This document shows positions 61,441 to 63,959 of a DNA stretch of 63,959 bases, piece by piece (the stretch's first letter is position 1; the number at the start of each line of letters is the position of its first letter). The notes beneath the pieces were generated by a model. The model was not told where the DNA came from. It made no database searches and worked only from the letters and a program-made list of their open reading frames with translations. This stretch comes from JADFRG01 sp964590515. Its GTDB lineage: Bacteria; Chloroflexota; Anaerolineae; Anaerolineales; E44-bin32. The DNA lies in assembly GCA_964590515.1 (NCBI GenBank), contig CAZPZD010000009.1, positions 1 to 63,959 on the forward strand, given 5' to 3'. Both the position numbers and the translations under genes were made by a program.

Positions 61441-62900
61441 AATGGAGGGACCTCCCGATGCCAGGATGTGACCGCCTGATACGCGTGGGCCGCCTGGAGC
61501 AACTGATCCTCGGCCAGATGGGGTGCCATTAGCTGCATCCCGATAGGCAGCCGGGCCGAATCAAAGCCGACCGGGAAGCTCAAGGCGGGAATGCCGGCCA
61601 GGTTGGCGGGGAGAGTGAACACGTCCTCCAGATACATCGCGAGCGGGTCGTCCCCGTGGGCCCCGATGCCGAAGGCCGTCGTCGGGGTCACCGGGCAGGC
61701 TATCAGGTCCACCGACTCGAAGGCGGCCTCGAAATCGCCCTTGATCAGTGTGCGCACCTTTTGAGCCTGGCCATAATAAGCGTCGTAGTAGCCGGCGGAG
61801 AGGGCATAGGTCCCGAGCATGATCCGCCGCTTGACCTCGGGGCCGAAAAGCTCGCCCCGGGTCACGAAGTAATCTTCCGGGTAACTTCCGGGGCCACGGC
61901 GCGGACCGTAGCGGACCCCGTCGAAGCGGGCAAGGTTGGCGGAGGCTTCCGCCGGGGCGATGAGGTAGTACACCGGCAAGGCCAAATCCGTGTGGGGCAG
62001 GCTGATCTCGCGAGTTTCGGCGCCCAAATCCTTCAGGACCGAGATTGCCTGACGCACGGCTGCCTCGACCGCGGGCTGCAGACCCGGGATGAAATACTCT
62101 TTGGGGACCCCGATCCGTAATCCGCGGATTCCATTTCCGTTCAAGTGGAACTCGGGGACCGGAGTCGGCATAGAGGTCGAATCCAGGGGGTCGTGGCCAG
62201 CCATAGTGCGGAAAATCGGCTCCAGGTCGGCCACGCTTCGAGCGATCGCCCCGACCGTGTCCAACGAGGATCCGAACGCGATCAGACCGTAGCGCGAGAC
62301 CCGGCCGTAAGAGGTTTTCAGGCCGGTGACGCCGCAGAACGCGGCGGGCTGCCGGACGGACCCGCCGGTGTCAGTCCCCAGGGCCGCGTAGCAGAACCGG
62401 GCGGCCACCGCGGCGGTCGAGCCTCCGGAAGAGCCACCGGGCACCCGATCCAACCCCCAGGGGTTGTGAGTGACTCCGTAGGCAGAATTCTCAGTCGAGG
62501 AGCCCATCGCAAATTCGTCAGTGTTGGTCTTGCCAACGACGACTGCTCCGGCATGCAACAGGCGGGAGACGCTGGTGGCGGTGTACGAAGGGCGGAATCC
62601 TTCCAGGATTCTGGAACCGGCAGTGGCGGGCACGCCTTGGACGCACAGCACATCTTTGACCGCGAACGGGATGCCATGGACGAGTGGAAGCGGATCGTCG
62701 GTGCGCCCGCCCATCCGTGCGTCGGCGGCTCGAGCCTGCGCCAGGGCCAGATCGTCTGTGACGGTCAGGAAGGCATGGACCCGGGTATCGATCGCCCGAA
62801 TGCGATCCAGGCAGGCCCGGGTCAATTCCACGGAGGAGACTTCACCGGTGCGCAGCGCACCGGCGGCTTCGAGCAGCGTCAGATCGGTCAGGTCAGCCAT
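61437..62900 (-). CDS. gatA: Asp/Glu-tRNA(Asn/Gln) amidotransferase subunit A
   Basis: 487 residues. Amidase signature: catalytic Lys in HGIPFAVKDVL, the Ser-rich PGGSSGGSTAAVAA, and the cis-Ser/nucleophile Ser in ALGTDTGGSVRQPAA. It releases ammonia from glutamine for GatB. Second gene of the gat operon. Confidence 0.96.
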   Translation of the reverse strand: MADLTDLTLLEAAGALRTGEVSSVELTRACLDRIRAIDTRVHAFLTVTDDLALAQARAADARMGGRTDDPLPLVHGIPFAVKDVLCVQGVPATAGSRILEGFRPSYTATSVSRLLHAGAVVVGKTNTDEFAMGSSTENSAYGVTHNPWGLDRVPGGSSGGSTAAVAARFCYAALGTDTGGSVRQPAAFCGVTGLKTSYGRVSRYGLIAFGSSLDTVGAIARSVADLEPIFRTMAGHDPLDSTSMPTPVPEFHLNGNGIRGLRIGVPKEYFIPGLQPAVEAAVRQAISVLKDLGAETREISLPHTDLALPVYYLIAPAEASANLARFDGVRYGPRRGPGSYPEDYFVTRGELFGPEVKRRIMLGTYALSAGYYDAYYGQAQKVRTLIKGDFEAAFESVDLIACPVTPTTAFGIGAHGDDPLAMYLEDVFTLPANLAGIPALSFPVGFDSARLPIGMQLMAPHLAEDQLLQAAHAYQAVTSWHREVPPL

Positions 62901-62979
62901 CTCACTGTGGGCCGGGCGGGAAACTCATTCCGGGCAAGGGGACCGGACGCCTACGCCGAGCGCGGCGATCGTCCTTCGC

Positions 62980-63276
62980 CTAGGGCTGCTCTTCCAGGAC
63001 CCGGGGAACCCGGAACATGCCCGCCTCGGAGGAGGGCGCATTGGACAGCAGCAGCTCAGGGGGAGAACTTGGACGGACCTCGTCGAGGCGGAGGGGCGCC
63101 GTGAGCGGAAGCACCGTCGCAGTGGGAGGAATATCGGAAGTATCGACTTCCCCCAGGCGGGCAGCGTAATCCAGGACAGCCGACAGCTGCTGGGCGTAGC
63201 GCTGGAGCTCGGCCTCGCTTAGCTGGAGGCGGGCAAGCAGAGCGATTTTTCGGACTTCCTCTACCGTAAGAGCCAC
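62980..63276 (-). CDS. gatC: Asp/Glu-tRNA(Asn/Gln) amidotransferase subunit C
   Basis: 98 residues, typical length. VRKIALLARLQLSEAEL and LSAVLDYAARLGEVDTSD are the two conserved helices, followed by an extended tail (LRLDEVRPSSP) that wraps around GatA. GTG 63276 start. First gene of the operon; 79 bases separate it from gatA. Confidence 0.93.
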   Translation of the reverse strand: MALTVEEVRKIALLARLQLSEAELQRYAQQLSAVLDYAARLGEVDTSDIPPTATVLPLTAPLRLDEVRPSSPPELLLSNAPSSEAGMFRVPRVLEEQP

Positions 63277-63381
63277 TCTGCAGGAATTATAGCGTAGCGA
63301 GTTTGACTGTCGGAGAAAGGATGAACTTCCTATCTCCGGGTTAGGTAGAATGAGGAACCCAACGAGCGTACGGAGATCAGA

Positions 63382-63959
63382 ATGGAGAAAACGAAGGACA
63401 CCCTCAGCTTCGAGTTTTCGGTCTCAGCCCCGGCCGAAGCCGTGTTTTACGCCTTCAGCACCGGGCAGGGATGGCGCGATTGGCTGTGCAACCAGGCTAT
63501 CTTTCAGCCGCGGCCCGGCGGAACTTATCACCTGGGTTGGGATACCGGCTGGTACGTTTCTGGGCGAGTCGAAGAACTGGAGAAGCCCAGCCGGGTGCGG
63601 CTGAGCTGGAGGGGAGCCGAGGATCCGGCCGCCAGCGTGGTCCGGATCGAGCTGCATGGCCATGGCGATCACACCCACGGCTCGGTCGAGCACTTCGGTT
63701 TTGGAGAGGGGAAGGCTTGGGAGGAGGCCCGCCAGAAAGCGCAGCGAGGCTGGGAGGCGGGACTAGAGAATCTCGAGTCGATCTTTTCCACTGGAGCCGA
63801 CCTGCGGATCACCCGCCGGCCGATGGTGGGCTTCATGGGTAATGACTTCAACGAGAAGATTGCGGCGCAGATCGGTGTGCCGGTCACGGAAGGAATACGG
63901 CTCGCGGATACGGTGGAGGGGATGGGGGCCGCCAAAGCCGGATTGCAGTCGAACGATGT
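63382..63959 (+). CDS. SRPBCC (AHSA1-like) protein fused to a PDZ domain (3' truncated)
   Basis: Begins at ATG 63382 and runs off the window end after 192 codons. Residues 1-135 are an AHSA1/CalC-type START fold (EFSVSAPAEAVFYAFST, GWRDWLCN, PRPGGTYHLGW). Residues about 145-192 begin a PDZ domain (VGFMGNDFNEKIAAQIG, VPVTEGIRLADTVEGM). No signal peptide is present, so it is cytoplasmic. The rest of the PDZ is outside the window. Confidence 0.8.
   Translation, partial: MEKTKDTLSFEFSVSAPAEAVFYAFSTGQGWRDWLCNQAIFQPRPGGTYHLGWDTGWYVSGRVEELEKPSRVRLSWRGAEDPAASVVRIELHGHGDHTHGSVEHFGFGEGKAWEEARQKAQRGWEAGLENLESIFSTGADLRITRRPMVGFMGNDFNEKIAAQIGVPVTEGIRLADTVEGMGAAKAGLQSND

Overview
The window is 64 kb of GC-rich bacterial chromosome, very probably a metagenome-assembled scaffold: a run of 100 N sits at 48945-49044 between two identical 55-base ends. 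Short intergenic gaps, many 4-base start/stop overlaps (ATGA, GTGA, TTGA), F420-dependent oxidoreductase, ECF vitamin transporter, R3H/SpoIIIAA-type ATPase, GatCAB, and lipoproteins with DUF4139, DUF7282 and lysyl-oxidase domains fit a Chloroflexota (Anaerolineae-like) organism best. That assignment is inference; there is no rRNA or marker gene tree here. I see no tRNA, rRNA, CRISPR array or prophage.

Layout. 1-8.7 kb: pcm, a molybdenum sulfite-oxidase-like enzyme, a DUF4139 lipoprotein, a purine phosphoribosyltransferase, an ArsR/DUF2087 regulator, then a reverse-strand operon GntR - YhfC-type intramembrane protease - ABC ATPase - ABC permease - methyltransferase. 8.9-13 kb: a HypE/ThiL-like kinase and a complete ECF transporter (S, A, A', T). 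13.2-19.1 kb: a translationally coupled trio ending in tmk, then fmdB, gmk, a ferredoxin-NADP reductase and OsmC. 19.1-31 kb: a second ABC exporter, an F420-type LLM oxidoreductase, a LiaF-like membrane sensor, a CsaA-like protein, a lysyl-oxidase fusion lipoprotein, lipA, an SDR, a di-heme cytochrome and an HNH-containing MrfA-like helicase. 32-42 kb is a transition-metal region: feoB, a membrane-tethered DtxR-FeoA protein, a ZIP transporter, a second soluble DtxR with a clear operator, and a VIT1-type transporter; mutM and a sigma/anti-sigma pair lie among them. 42-49 kb: a zinc-peptidase-like lipoprotein, the tyrosine degradation genes hpd-fah-hmgA, and an S9 peptidase broken only by the scaffold gap. 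50-52.6 kb is accessory: a 216-base perfect direct repeat brackets about 2 kb containing transposase and other gene remnants plus one intact secreted lipoprotein gene of lower GC. 52.5-57 kb is a zinc operon: DUF318 permease, truncated DUF1980 protein, Zur with a Zur-box promoter, znuABC. 57-63.3 kb: a non-coding stretch with DnaA-box-like repeats, gdhA, and a gatC-gatA-nucleotidyltransferase-small ORF-gatB operon. The window ends inside an SRPBCC-PDZ fusion gene.

How the parts work together. Metal handling dominates: Fe(II) uptake (FeoB), broad divalent uptake (ZIP), storage or efflux (VIT1) and zinc import (ZnuABC, DUF318) are each next to a metal-sensing regulator, and two of these regulators have readable operators over sigma-A promoters. 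Several promoters place the predicted transcription start at or within a few bases of the start codon, so leaderless mRNAs seem common. The most unusual items are the membrane-tethered DtxR-FeoA2 protein, the degenerate metallo-beta-lactamase/lysyl-oxidase fusion, the asymmetric ECF ATPase pair, the HNH insertion in the helicase, and the repeat-bracketed insertion at 50-52.6 kb.
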